From: Trileptium ribeirensis
Taxonomy: Eukaryota > Nematoda > Enoplea > Enoplida > Thoracostomopsidae
NCBI GenBank assembly: GCA_030248225.1
Contig: JASANE010012680.1
Span: 16,248-80,247, forward strand
Reading direction: 5' to 3'
Length of the DNA stretch: 64,000 nt
Positions 35,625 to 46,945 of this stretch are shown one piece after another; position 1 is the stretch's first letter, and every line of letters starts with the position of its first letter. A program made the translations under genes and the position numbers. The notes below the pieces were generated by a model, which made no database searches, was not told the DNA's origin, and was given only the letters and a program-made list of their open reading frames with translations.

Positions 35625-36654
35625 CTGAAAGTAGTTAGTGTTAGATACAATATTATTACTGTTGGGTCATCTATACACTAAGTACAAACAAACATGTTAG
35701 TGCTAGAAAAGTGAGAATTGAAAGTTAACAGCGGAACGGAACTGTAACACTCCGATTTTCTACGAAGAACGAGTCGCTAGATGACTCAAACGAGTTACGG
35801 CCCATCGAGACATAGGTATATGGTCCGTTAGCTCTTTGTTAACTCTACTTCAGCAGCAAAGTATTAAAATAAATGTGTATGAAACTCTCAAAACATAAAA
35901 AATCTCGATGTATTTAATTTTAAAATATATTCCAAGAATCATACGTGCACTAGGTCCGAGGTATAGGCAATAAATGTTTCTGTCAACTTCATAATAAGTA
36001 AACTGACTTGTCTTCTATTTTCATTGTGTACGTGAACTTACAGGGCAAAAAGGAACGTAGAAATCTAGCTGTATCAAGTTGTACTAGGAAATGCTCATAC
36101 CATAAACTCTATCAGTCGATCAATCAATTCATCAATCAATCAATTGGATTTGTCCTATTAAAAGCAGACGGATGTCCAATACAATTTTCATTTTGATTTC
36201 ATAATCTTTGTCCAATATAGCAACCTTATTATGCACCCGTACCTCCAACATGGAAACAATGACCAAGCTATCTATATTATATACCTATATTTATATTCTG
36301 CGCTCTGCTATCCATTATGGAATTCGATTGGTACTTTTTGTGGCCGAAAACTATACACTTGACGGCATATCCTAAGCTTCTAATTCCATTCGGATGAGAT
36401 GTTCACTTTTCTAAAGTACTTTTACATTATTGTTCAACATTCTGTGGATTTTGTTACAGAGTTTTAAAACTAGATTTGTAAAAGAGATGGTAAATTGTAT
36501 AACCAACCGTATAAGGGAAACAGCAGATGAAAAATGGGGATTCTAGCTCAATCCCATCATTTGAAGGGGATGATGAGGGGGAGCGTATCAGACTTCCTCA
36601 TTTGAGGAATGGCAGATGTTATCCTCGAAATGGTACGATATGATGACTCAAATG
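35625..36654. other. intron of the GNAT gene, unique part
   Basis: Start (in genome order) of the 4.5-kb intron 40092-35625. CAATCAATCAATCAATT-type microrepeat near 36115-36145. No exon recognised. Confidence 0.5.
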
Positions 36655-36960
36655 CTATATGTGTTTTAAAGAATCAAATCCTTAAAATCGTTAAGGTTTT
36701 AATCCATAGGGTCAAAGATTGAAATCTTTAGAATTTTAAGGATTTGAATCTTAAGGATTCTATGGATTTGCAAATTTAGCATCCTTATGATTTTAAGGAT
36801 TTGAACCGTTTAAACACACATACATAGATAATGTGTGAAGATAATAAATATGTTTTAAGAATTCAAGTCCTTAAAATCCTAAAGATCAAACCCCTTAAAA
36901 TTTTAAGGATCGGAATCTTAAGGGTACAGATTTTTAAAATCTTAAAGATTCAAAAGGCAG
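36655..36960. repeat. array of CCTTAAAATTTTAAGG-type short palindromes
   Basis: About ten imperfect copies of TCCTTAAAATC / GATTTTAAGGATTTGAA in both orientations within 300 bp, including CCTTAAAATTTTAAGGATC at 36893-36911. Looks like a decayed short-period satellite or clustered palindromic sites. Confidence 0.75.
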
Positions 36961-37578
36961 CCACAGCTGAAAGATTACGAAACTATGCGGGTTTCACAGA
37001 ATAATGCGCGCGGAGTGGTGCAAAATTTGGTTTTGTACACCAAAGTGCGAGTAACTATCACGAGCACTTAATGACGCGCAAATTACACTTTTTGCGCAAC
37101 TGTATGCATGAAGGTTTTAGTCGTATTAAGCCGCCCGTCAGTTTAAAGTTATGCACCATGTGTTGGGCCCCATACACAAGTTACGAACGGTTTAGTGGTG
37201 CGTAGCGTGAAAGTTACGACTACCAAACTGTCCATAAATAACAAGCTACGTACAATTGTGTGCCCGTAACATTTACAGCTACGAGTGGTGGCTTGTGCGT
37301 GGTAAAATGTTACGCATATTTCCATGACAGTAACATATTAGCTACGCGCAGAAGACTATGCATAAGTAAGTTGTACGCTCATGCATATTCGTAGTGCAGT
37401 GCCAAGCAAACGGATATATACTTAACGTGGGCGCTAACCCAAGCTGCGTCCACAGGTTAATTCAGCATTAAAACTGTGATGATCTTTTTAAGTTTCAAAT
37501 CGAGCATTAACACGGCATCATTACTTTGCAGGTCATGGTTTAAATATTGATTATGACTTTCAAAAAACAAAAATAAAA
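36961..37578. other. moderate-GC stretch, unidentified
   Basis: Contains repeated words such as GTTACGAACG, TAGCTACG and GTAACATTTACAGCTACG but no clear unit. Possibly a decayed element next to the open frame at 37579. Confidence 0.35.
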
Positions 37579-37971
37579 ATGCTAAAACGTAATTTTTGTT
37601 GCAACACCAGTAGCTCTAAATCTGAAGTCTCCTGTCTTTTTCCTATTAGATGCGGCTGCAATGCACCATATTTAGGTGAAACTATGTGTCTGCGTCGCTT
37701 TCCGACTGCAAACGCGACTGGAATCCCTACTAGAATGTATCAATGGGTAAACGCTGCATGGTTATGCGGGTGTGGTTTTCTCCGCCACCAAAGAGGCGTT
37801 TCACCGCTACATCGACGGGAAGCGCTGACAATCTCTGGCAAGTGGCCTGACGTCCGTGGCGTCGAAGCCCCCGTCCCCCCACGCGCCGAAAGGATAACTC
37901 TTCTGAGAGGATGGTACCACGGCTACCACCACCCCGGAAATTGGGACATTGAGCTTATATATAATGTGTAA
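37579..37971 (+). CDS. unidentified 130-codon ORF in a GC-rich island
   Basis: Longest ATG-to-stop frame on the plus strand that is not a repeat artefact. It lies inside the 4.5-kb intron of the GNAT gene on the opposite strand. Local GC is clearly above the neighbours. The product is Cys-rich at the N-terminus, with a cluster around LCGCGFLRHQRGVSPLHRRE and a tail ending GWYHGYHHPGNWDIELIYN. No domain recognised. The minus strand of the same island is also partly open. It could be a transposon fragment or an intronic retrogene remnant. Confidence 0.3.
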   Translation: MLKRNFCCNTSSSKSEVSCLFPIRCGCNAPYLGETMCLRRFPTANATGIPTRMYQWVNAAWLCGCGFLRHQRGVSPLHRREALTISGKWPDVRGVEAPVPPRAERITLLRGWYHGYHHPGNWDIELIYNV

Positions 37972-38329
37972 ATGAGCAGACTATTGCAGTTTTTTTAGTT
38001 TTTTAACGTTGCAGTGTTTCAACGTAGCACCCAAAGCATTTCTGAGTGGAATGCCTCTAAATTTATTTACGCCATTATTACAAAGCGATTGCCAAAAACC
38101 CCGGAAAGTTCTAATTGCTAAATTGGCCAAGCTTCAAACTTATAAAAATATGTGCAATGCTTATATAATGTGCAATAAAACGCTATGTATATTAAAATAC
38201 AACAAAATGTAAAGTTTCAATCAATACGGAACAGTATAACTTAGAATAGCTTCTATCTCACTACATAAAATGGCAGACACGTCAGTCCACAGCAGCAGGC
38301 GAATACCATAGAATAACACTAAAGAAATG
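37972..38329. other. no recognisable feature
   Basis: Intronic AT-rich DNA. A 67-codon plus-strand open frame at 38009-38212 has no motif. Confidence 0.45.
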
Positions 38330-38636
38330 GTCGAAAGTACTCAAAGGGTATTTACAAAGGGGATTTACAAAGGGCATTTACAAAGGTATTTACAAAGTGT
38401 ATTTACAAAGGTATTACAAAGGGTATTTACCATAAAATAACGCTAAAGAAATGGTCGAAAGTACTCAAAGGGTATTTACAAAGGGGATTTACAAAGGGCA
38501 TTTACAAAGGTATTTACAAAGGGTATTTACAAAGGTATTTACAAAGTGTATTTACAAAGGTATTACAAAGGGTATTTACCATAAAATAACGCTAAAGAAA
38601 TGGTCGAAAGTACTCAAAGGGTATTTACAAAGTTAC
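38330..38636. repeat. nested GGTATTTACAAA tandem repeat
   Basis: Short unit (about 11-14 bp, GGGTATTTACAAA and variants) arranged inside a larger repeat of about 125-150 bp that starts AACGCTAAAGAAATGGTCG. The larger unit occurs at about 38315, 38442 and 38590. Confidence 0.9.
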
Positions 38637-39784
38637 TACCTTATTTCCCAATAAGTGGTCAGTGATTTTTAGTTGCTTTCGGAAGAAACACAATCAATGC
38701 TGCAATCTGTACATAGACCTAGAACTAACTGTGGCATAAAGTTGTCGATTAGCTTGGAGAGTACGTTTCAGAATTTGGATGGGAAGCAAGCAAACTTCAA
38801 ATTTAGACCGATTTTTTGGAGCTAATATTGATATTGAACTTTTAAAAGTGTGGCGCTCCTTCGGGCGAATGAATACAGTGGCGGTCGCTCGATACAAATG
38901 AATCTGGACAAAATTTAAAGCAGGTGATATCGTAACGAGCATAAATATTCTATTTCAAATTTTAGTTATTTCATCCTATAACCAAACCTGTATGACAGGG
39001 AAAACAGTGTGATATGACGTTTATTTTTATGGCACTTAATTTTGAGATCCCAAACGTCTTGCAGCTAATGTTAATAATATCTTTAAAAGACACTCTTAAA
39101 CATTTGTTCCTAAACTATTTAAGAGAAAATTCTTAAAGTATTAGGTTTTATTTATGGCATCGTACTCACGTTCCAATATTCCATGAAGGCTTTGCACAGC
39201 GTTCAACGGAACAGCTAAAGGACCGTATCCTACGCCAAGACAGGATATAGGCTCAATGCACTATTTTTAGTACCTGATGACATTCGGCTTTAATGTCTTT
39301 CATTGAACGTTGACGCATATAGTTTGATCATATACATATTAAATATATAGTTAAATAAAACTACATGGTACTACATACAAGTGACGACAGGGTGTAGGAG
39401 GCTACCCATTGGCAAGAGTTGTTACCCCCTTAAACCACACTGACCCCTGAATCTCCGCCCCCACCCTCCGGAATATTTTCTTATCTTGTTTTGGTGTGTA
39501 CAAGATCACAACAAAACGTCGCAAAGTGCTTGTACAACATATGTACTATTATGTATATAACCATAGGGAAAATTACGTTCTTATAAAAGATTTAGCATTT
39601 TAGTTCCTGCTTTACCCTCACCGCGTTTCCCATTCCACCCGTCCCCCACGTCCAAATCGTCTGGCCCACTGAGTCGACGGACTTTAGACGCCTATGTACA
39701 GGACGGTACACAATACCTGCATGTTGGTTGTTAGAGACACATCAAAAAGTTTCACTGGTCTAGTTTAGTTTGTTTGTATTACAG
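38637..39784. other. no recognisable feature
   Basis: Intronic. C-rich patches at 39415-39475 and 39605-39670 may be decayed dispersed repeats. No exon recognised. Confidence 0.45.
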
Positions 39785-40020
39785 CAGTAAACATATAACC
39801 CACAGCCAGCCTACCGATTTCACATAACTACCGAGAAATTGCAATTAAAGGCAGAAAATTGTTACCTGCCAGCCTACGACATTCCCGGTTGTTAAAGGCC
39901 AGCCAACAGCTTACTGCGACGGCCGGTATAATGTTCAACCGCCCTGCTGAAGGCCCAAAAGACCTAAATGGCCAACCAGTAACTTTCACGGCAGCTGCTC
40001 AACCTTAGTTTAGCTAAAAT
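39785..40020. repeat. GGCCG-rich dispersed repeat, copy 2
   Basis: CAGCCTACC / GGCCAGCCAAC / GCGACGGCCGG motifs spaced as at 21745-21990. Weak family assignment. Confidence 0.4.
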
Positions 40021-40092
40021 ATCAAAATTTTCTTAGAATAATTGGTTGACCAGCAAATATATTAAAAATGAAAGAAAACATAAACTACTTAC

Positions 40093-40307
40093 CGAATCCA
40101 AAGCAACGGCGGATCTGGCAACGCCTCCACTATGTTCAGTAGGCAACATCCATTGTTTTAGAAAACCATTTCTTTGAAATGCGTTTGAGGTAAGCATTTC
40201 ATCATATTTTAGCGCCTTGTCATAATTTTCGGTGTTTAATATCGTAATTTTGTCAACTGCGTGTAGAGAAATTTTGCCTGAATTTGTTGATTTGAGGGCG
40301 CTGATGG
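40093..40307 (-). CDS. GNAT acetyltransferase, internal exon
   Basis: Internal exon with good splice sites: acceptor ACAACATTTCAG|CC and donor GATTCG|GTAAGTAG. It is 215 nt, starts with two bases of a split codon and ends in phase 0. The frame is fully open. Residues about 25-45 read NYDKALKYDEMLTSNAFQRN followed by GFLKQWML, which fits the start of a YitH-type C-terminal GNAT domain (YDxxVxxxxRxxFLxxW). VARSAVALDS at the end leads directly into the GIACLRK strand of the next exon. Start phase fits the G left over at the donor of the damaged segment at 49330. Together this supports one spliced gene over 14.5 kb. Confidence 0.6.
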
Positions 40308-41029
40308 CTGAAATGTTGTAAATTATCAGCTGTTTGTATGCTTAATTAACTAGTTACTTCGCTTGGACTGCCGGGTTTCCACAATTTTTTGAAAATTTTT
40401 GCATAGCTTCTAGGATATTAAATGACAGGATACAACGACCAATATATTTAGCGATGTTTAGTTTAAAGCATTTTATACAAAGCCTGAATGCTGTCAGTAT
40501 GTCCATTAAACAATATCATTGGTACGTTGTGTGTTCGATAGTTTAAAATTTGTTTAAAGATTTCATTAACATTAATAAAGCCCATAATATTAGAGTTTAT
40601 AGGGCGATTTATTAACTGTTGGCATTGAATATACCTAATTCAGTTTTATATAGTTTTAGTGTTAGAATCGACTGCGCCACACAGACGGCGCCCGTATTTT
40701 ATGGCTCCTGGACAAACTTAGAAGTCCTCTGTTTACTTTCTTCAAACTCACTAAAAATATTTAGCGAAAGACGAAGCCAGTGCCAAGCAACCGGTTAAAG
40801 GTTTTTGATGAAAAGTTTACCAGTGAACACGTACTTGATACTTGTGACGTATGGTAGTTTGGTGTCATATGCTTCATCTTATGACCTAAGTACCTATAAT
40901 TTTGCTCGTTAAGATTTGTTAAGCTTTGCATAGAATCGACATTGCCATGTAAATTCTAAATTTATTAATTCACATTAACATAAACAACGAGATACCGTCG
41001 TCTTCAATTAGGTTTTCTTATTGCGGTGT
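40308..41029. other. GNAT intron, unique part
   Basis: Begins the 9.0-kb intron 49329-40308. AT-rich and unique-looking, no exon or repeat seen. Confidence 0.45.
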
Positions 41030-41405
41030 TCACGGTGTAAAGTCCCCGCTGTTTGGAACTTTTGGGCCCCTGTAGTCGCGAATCTACCGTATAGACAGTC
41101 AGGGGCACACCCGTACCGTAAAACAGTCTCCAGGGGTGTACGACACAACCCTAGCTACTACATTTTTGTTAACGGTGTCTTTCACACATACCCTTAGCTA
41201 CAAATTTGGCGCGAATTAGCTGTAACGGACGCCGTCAGTAGCTAATATGGTGTATCAGTCAATTGGGTGGTGTAGTTTTTAAAATCTCTATATTTGTATC
41301 TATATCATGTAAATGTCCACAAGATAGCGCCGCACACCGTCAATAAAACTGCGATAGAGACACAGCGTGCTTAACATCGTCGAGAAGAGGCAAAACAATA
41401 GCTAG
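41030..41405. repeat. ~390-bp dispersed repeat (family C), copy 1
   Basis: CCCCGCTGTTTGGAAC, CCCTGTAGTCG, ATCTACCGTAT, GACAGTCAGG, ACCCTTAGCTAC and GGCGCGAATTAGCTG occur in the same order and spacing at 42855-43262. Three diverged copies of CCTTAGCTAC occur inside. Non-coding. Confidence 0.85.
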
Positions 41406-42854
41406 CTACCATTGTAAAAATTTATAAAAACATGGAGGTGTCTAAGACTATCTGTTGTTGACTGTGTGACTGACACTGTTTGTGGTACATATGTTCCAAA
41501 CGTAGGGACATTATAACATGAACGCCGCATTAGTGCGTTGTACTCTGATAATGTTTATATATGTTAGGAGCACGATTTATCCGTTGAGACAAAAACTTCA
41601 AAAAATGCAAAGAAATTTAGAAAGCGATTGAATTTGAACCCTCTGAATGGTGAGATGACGCTCTAGAATACTCATTGTAGTGTGGGTCGCAATAACTGCG
41701 GTGCGCGTTTCCCCAAGAGTCTTGAAATGCTACAAATGTCCTAAAATTGATAAATTAGAACGGACAGAAAGTAACTAACAGCCATAAATCGCACCAACGT
41801 AGCAATGAGTGAATCAGAGAAAGCTAGCTACCCGAATTTTGTGGATAAAGCCCGCAAAACCGTCGCAAGTTCGGAAAGGCAAGTTGGGTCACAGTTTATA
41901 TACTATTCCATGCGTCTTATTATACTCCCGAAGAATTATTATGTTTGTTGCAATAGTTCTTATGTTTTATCAAAAGTAGCGCAGCAGCAGAGGAATAATA
42001 ACAGTTGCTATTACCTAGAGTAAACCCAAAATGTTATAAATAGATTCAAAATCGATCGCTTTTTATGTCTGTCTAGTTCAGGTGCGTATTCCATGGCTCC
42101 TCATTTGTCAAAATCATGAACTTCTTCGAGCAAAACTTCGTCCTCTCATTTCTGTGATCAGTAGTCGCGGCTTCGCGAGCCCGAACATGGGCTCTGTGAT
42201 GTACTAATCCAATTTGCGTACGCGCACATTTCACTATTTCGTATGCTACGCGAGTATGAAATGAGATGACGAATCATACCGCTATGTTTTCAATCTCTGT
42301 TAGTATAATATAATACAACAAAAACGCGACTTTACTCGCCTTTTCAAGCGCACACGATCAGCAGATAATGATGCTAAATCGTAAAATAGTAACCAAGAAA
42401 AGGGCCTGCGTGTTAGCAAATCGAGTCCGCGTACATAAGGCAAATTCGTATTTTGTGCGTAGTCGCCGGTTATAAGATCGTGAACTGGCTTGGCAAAATA
42501 TTCACGCCCCTAAAGTACACTCGGGCGTTAGTAAACTATCATACTTATAATTCTTTTTGAAGTATCAGAAATAGAGGAAATCAGAAAGCTCCAGTTTCTC
42601 AAGTGCCTGCTGGAATTGCTCCTTCTTAAACATCTCAGGCTGCTCTTAGCTCCTTTCGATGTAAAATTGTCAAAAATGTTTTTAATTATAGTGTAAAAAT
42701 TTTTGGTGTTTCAAAAAATATACAAGTTTGAACGAACTAGTTATAAGCCAGTGGATTCTTCTATTTAAGTATTGGGGTTTGCGTTCACAGGCATCATCTG
42801 GAGAGCGCTAAACATTGTGACTTCTGATTTTGGAAACCAATCGTATTAATGCGG
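41406..42854. other. GNAT intron, no recognisable feature
   Basis: A 72-codon plus-strand open frame (41805-42023) and a hairpin-prone patch GTCGCGGCTTCGCGAGCC near 42170. Nothing identifiable. Confidence 0.4.
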
Positions 42855-43262
42855 CGTTCACGTTATAATGTTCCCGCTGTTTGGAACATTTGTCCCCCTG
42901 TAGTCGGGAGTCTACCGTATTGACAGTCAGGGTGCCACCCATACTTTAAACCAATTGCCGATGGTGTACCACACGCCCTTAGCTACTGCATTTTTTTGTT
43001 GACAGTGTCGTACACACCCTTAGCTACCAATTTGGAGCGAATTAACTATAACGGACATCGTCTGCAGCTCATGCGGTTTATTAGTCAACTGTCCTGTGTA
43101 GTTATTTGTAAATTTATCTAATTTTTCTAAGCCCATATGAATATTGCTCAAATAATTCCAAACACTGTCAATAAAATTGCCAGAAGACACGGTGTGCCTG
43201 ACACTGTCGAGAAGTGGTAATACCCGTAACTCACTTAAATAACGCCCAGCAATAAAGTGACA
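42855..43262. repeat. ~390-bp dispersed repeat (family C), copy 2
   Basis: Same direction as copy 1, about 1.8 kb away, roughly 75-80% alike by eye. The direct arrangement inside one intron suggests either two insertions or an old duplication. Confidence 0.85.
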
Positions 43263-43399
43263 CAGCACGCCAAATCATAAACGTATCTACAAGTCTTTTG
43301 GTATGCATGTACTCTCATATATAAATTAGGCTTTTGAAGAGTAACACTTACCCTAGGTGCAAACCTGAGCCTCCAAGATCAATCATTCTTTTAGTCGAA

Positions 43400-44425
43400 A
43401 ACCCCTTCGGGAGAGTTTTCGAACGATGCTATGCTCCAGAAAGAAGAGCTCCTCCGATATAGCTTCTTTCAGGCATACATGGTTTCTGTTTTGCATTTGT
43501 ATACCTTCTCCTTCAATATTCCCCACAGGAAAAAGTCAGTATGGCTTAGATCAGGAGAATGAACAGACCATTCGGCAGGACCTCGGCGCCCCAGTAAACG
43601 GTCAAAGAAGCTTTCGTCCAACCAACGGCGCACAGCCATAGGAAAATGAAGAGGCGCGCCATCCTGCATGAAATGAAGCCTGTCAATATTTGGTAACTGT
43701 TGAATATTACGATAAAATTCATTGCACAGCATCATTCGATATACGTATGCATTCACAGTGCCATGGAAAACGACAAGGGCCCAAAAATCCACTAGAACAC
43801 ATGCCGACGCATACTGTCAGACCATGGGCATTCATAGGGTGTTCGATAGTGTTACGAGAAGTTTCTGAATGTCAATAAACACAATTAGGTCGGTTAACGT
43901 GGCCGTTTTTTTAAATTGCTTTCATCGGACCAAATGATCTCGTTTGCTTAGTCAGTATCATGTTAGAGACGCTGTAACCATTTTCCACAACCTTGGAATC
44001 ATAATCATCCTCATTCAGAGCATGAGCAAACGTCGGTATGAAAAAGCTTTAGACACAGACTTCTAACAATCCGGAGAACGCTCGATTTGCTGATGCCTGT
44101 TTAAGGCAAGTCAGCTATGCAACCTGTTAGATCAAACGTTTTATTAATTGAAACAATAGATTCATGATATGGGGGCTGTGACGACGAATGCCAGGATCAT
44201 ACTCGCACAACTTCACTGATATTTTAGTTAACTGAAGTACTCATTACAGTCTTATTGGATTTACTCGATCAACCAAGTTAAGTCGAGTATTAGACATTTC
44301 GCTATGCGTACATGTTTTTAATATATTCCGTTATAACTCCTGAAAATATGAGGGTTGTAAGTGAATTTATGTCAGTCTCAGCAACAGTTTGAAGTTGCGC
44401 GGTTACTTACACGACACCCTATATA
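43400..44425 (-). mobile_element. Tc1/mariner-superfamily DD41D transposon, decayed
   Basis: Remnant of a cut-and-paste transposon. In minus-strand order: TGISKSSVLRIVRSLCLKL (helix-turn-helix, about 44110-44045); EIIWSDESNF with the first catalytic Asp (43941-43915); after a shift NGHVNRPN, then HPMNAHGLTVCVGMCSSGFL; after another shift QDGAPLHF with the second Asp; and HSPDLSHTDFFLWG with the third. Exactly 41 residues separate the last two Asp residues, which defines the DD41D group (rosa/VS-like) and not the DD34D/E of classic mariner/Tc1. At least three frameshifts and one stop make it inactive. A TIR candidate, minus-strand AGGGTGTCGTGTAAGT, sits at 44408-44423. It lies in the large GNAT intron. 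Confidence 0.9.
43469..43792 (-). pseudogene. DD41D transposase, C-terminal catalytic fragment
   Basis: The longest surviving open segment of the transposase above, 107 codons. It holds the second and third catalytic Asp and the RRGPAEW linker typical of this group (usual RRGPxEWPPRSPDLTPxDFFLWG). PPRSPDLTP has decayed to SVHSPDLSH here. Confidence 0.9.
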
Positions 44426-44790
44426 CTTAATGTACTTTATACTTGTTTGAATAAGTATATTTATACCTTATGCATTTTAACTCCCATTTACATATAGAAA
44501 CACTGAAAATGTTGGTAAAATAAATTGGAGCTTTGTTTGATTTAGAGTTTCTCCTTGTATACCCAGAAAAAATAGTTTTAAAATAAATGAACTTATAGAT
44601 ATATATAATGCTAAAATACCGAAATAGGGAAAATATAGGGTGGCTTAAAGAAATCGACAAAATGTGTTTGTGGTAGCGAGTCCATGGTACCCATGCGCTG
44701 GCAGCCATAGCCTTATCAATATTGGCTAATCACTCGAAATATACTATACACCACTGCAATATAATTTCTCTAGTAGCCTAAAATTGCAGT
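44426..44790. other. no recognisable feature
   Basis: AT-rich intronic DNA between the mariner end and the satellite. Confidence 0.45.
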
Positions 44791-46352
44791 GTAGCTAAAT
44801 AGTAATAACTGTAGAGACAAGTTCAACAATGGCAGGTTCGTCTCGAACGTGTAACTAAAATTCTTGGAAGAAACTAAACTATCGTACTTTGACACAATGA
44901 TTTCGGATCAATGATACCGACAAAGCCGATAGTTGTATGCTTCCAGCACTGAAATGTCTTGCCATAGCGCACTATTGAATTGCAATGTAGCTAAGTAGTA
45001 ATAACTGTAGAGACAAGTTCAACAATAGCTGGTTCATCTCAAACGTAAAACTAAAATTTCTGGAAGAAACTAAACTATCGTACTTTGACACAATGATTTC
45101 GGATCAGTGATACCGACAAAGCCGATAGTTGTATGCTTCCAGCACTGAAATGTCTTGCCATAGCGCGTTATTGAATTGCGATGTAGCTAAGTAGTAATAA
45201 CTGTAGAGACAAGTTCAACAATGGCAGGTTCGTCTCGAACGTGTAACTAAAATTCCTGGAAGAAACTAAACTATCGTACTTTGACACAATGATTTCGGAT
45301 CAATGATACCGACAAAGCCGATAGTTGTATGCTTCCAGCACTGAAATGTCTTGCCATGGCGCACTATTGAATTGCAATGTAGCTAAGTAGTAATAACTGT
45401 AGAGACAAGTTCAACAATGGCAGGTTCGTCTCGAACGTGTAACTAAAATTCCTGGAAGAAACTAAACTATCGTACTTTGACACAATGATTTCGGATCAGT
45501 GATACCGACAAAGCCGATAGTTTTATGCTTCCAGCATTGAAATGTCTTGCCATAGCGCGTTATTGAATTGCGATGTAGCTAAGTAGTAATAACTGTAGAG
45601 ACAAGTTCAACAATAGCCGGTTCGTCTCGAACGTGTAACTAAAATTCCTGGAAGAAACTAAACTATCGTACTTTGACACAATGATTTCGGATCAGTGATA
45701 CCGACAAAGCCGATAGTTGTATGCTTCCAGCACTGAAATGTCTTGCCATAGCGCACTATTGAATTGCAATGTAGCTAAGTAGTAATAACTGTAGAGACAG
45801 GTTCAACAATAGCTGGTTCATCTCAAACGTAAAACTAAAATTTCTGGAAGAAACTAATTTATCGTACTTTGACACAATGATTTCGGATCAATGATACCGA
45901 CAAAGCCGATAGTTGTATGCTTCCAGCATTGAAATGTCTTGCCATAGCGCACTATTGAATTGCAATGTAGCTAAGTAGTAATAACTGTAGAGACAAGTTC
46001 AACAATAGCCGGTTCGTCTCGAACGTGTAACTAAAATTCCTGGAAGAAACTAAACTATCGTACTTTGACACAATGATTTCGGATCAGTGATACCGACAAA
46101 GCCGATAGTTGTATGCTTCCAGCACTGAAATGTCTTGCCATAGCGCGCTATTGAATTGCGATGTAGCTAAGTAGTAATAACTGTAGAGACAAGTTCAACA
46201 ATGGCAGGTTCGTCTCGAACGTGAAACTAAAATTCCTGGAAGAAACTAAACTATCGTACTTTGACACAATGATTTCGGATCAATGATACCGACAAAGCCG
46301 ATAGTTTTATGCTTCCAGCATTGAAATGTCTTGCCATAGCGCACTATTGAAT
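44791..46352. repeat. 196-bp satellite, 8 copies
   Basis: Monomers begin GTAGCTAAGTAGTAATAACT at about 44791, 44988, 45183, 45379, 45574, 45771, 45967 and 46163. All share GTACTTTGACACAATGATTT and CCGACAAAGCCGATAGTTGT. Two monomer variants (GGCAGGTTCGTCTCGAACGTG and AGCTGGTTCATCTCAAACGTA) alternate irregularly, giving a higher-order pattern. Lies within the GNAT intron. Confidence 0.97.
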
Positions 46353-46945
46353 CATTAGTAACATTTGCAATGAAGCGGCTTCTTTCTGGAAATAGTCTGG
46401 TTACGCCTAAGCTTCTGAAAATTAATAACTAATTATATTATATTAAATACATTATATTAATAATATCCGGTGGGTTTCCGACATCCCCGATGCGAATCTG
46501 GTGCCATTTCAATGCGAAGATTTAACACTTCAATTCTCAAATTAATTTGTATATAGGGCAATAAATAACACAGTAGTTTAAAATTTTATGGTGGTTTGAA
46601 TGATTCGGGTGTAAAACCTACGAATCTGTTATTAAAACTTTTAATATTATTTAGGAAAAATCCAGCAAAACAAACAATAATGTACAATTACATGCTGTAC
46701 GATGAAATCACTTAACACAACGCATCGCAATACCAAAAAGCAACTATATGTGTAAAACATTTTATTAAGCCTGCAGAATTTCGAAACCAGTCATAGCCTA
46801 TGTACTGTACATTGTTACCAGTTGTTAACTTCCAAACCGAAGAATCACGAAAAATATGTGTTCACCAATTTAGTTCCGTAACTTAAAAATGGATAAAAAT
46901 CTCAAAACAATTGAACATTTCCATCAATCGCATTTAATAATGTAA
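46353..46945. other. no recognisable feature
   Basis: AT-rich intronic DNA with ATATTAAT-type runs near 46440. Confidence 0.45.

Noticed and set aside
43335..43360. Donor-like CCTAGG|GTAAGTG on the minus strand
   Set aside because: Sits at the decayed 3' side of the DD41D element, with no open frame leading into it.
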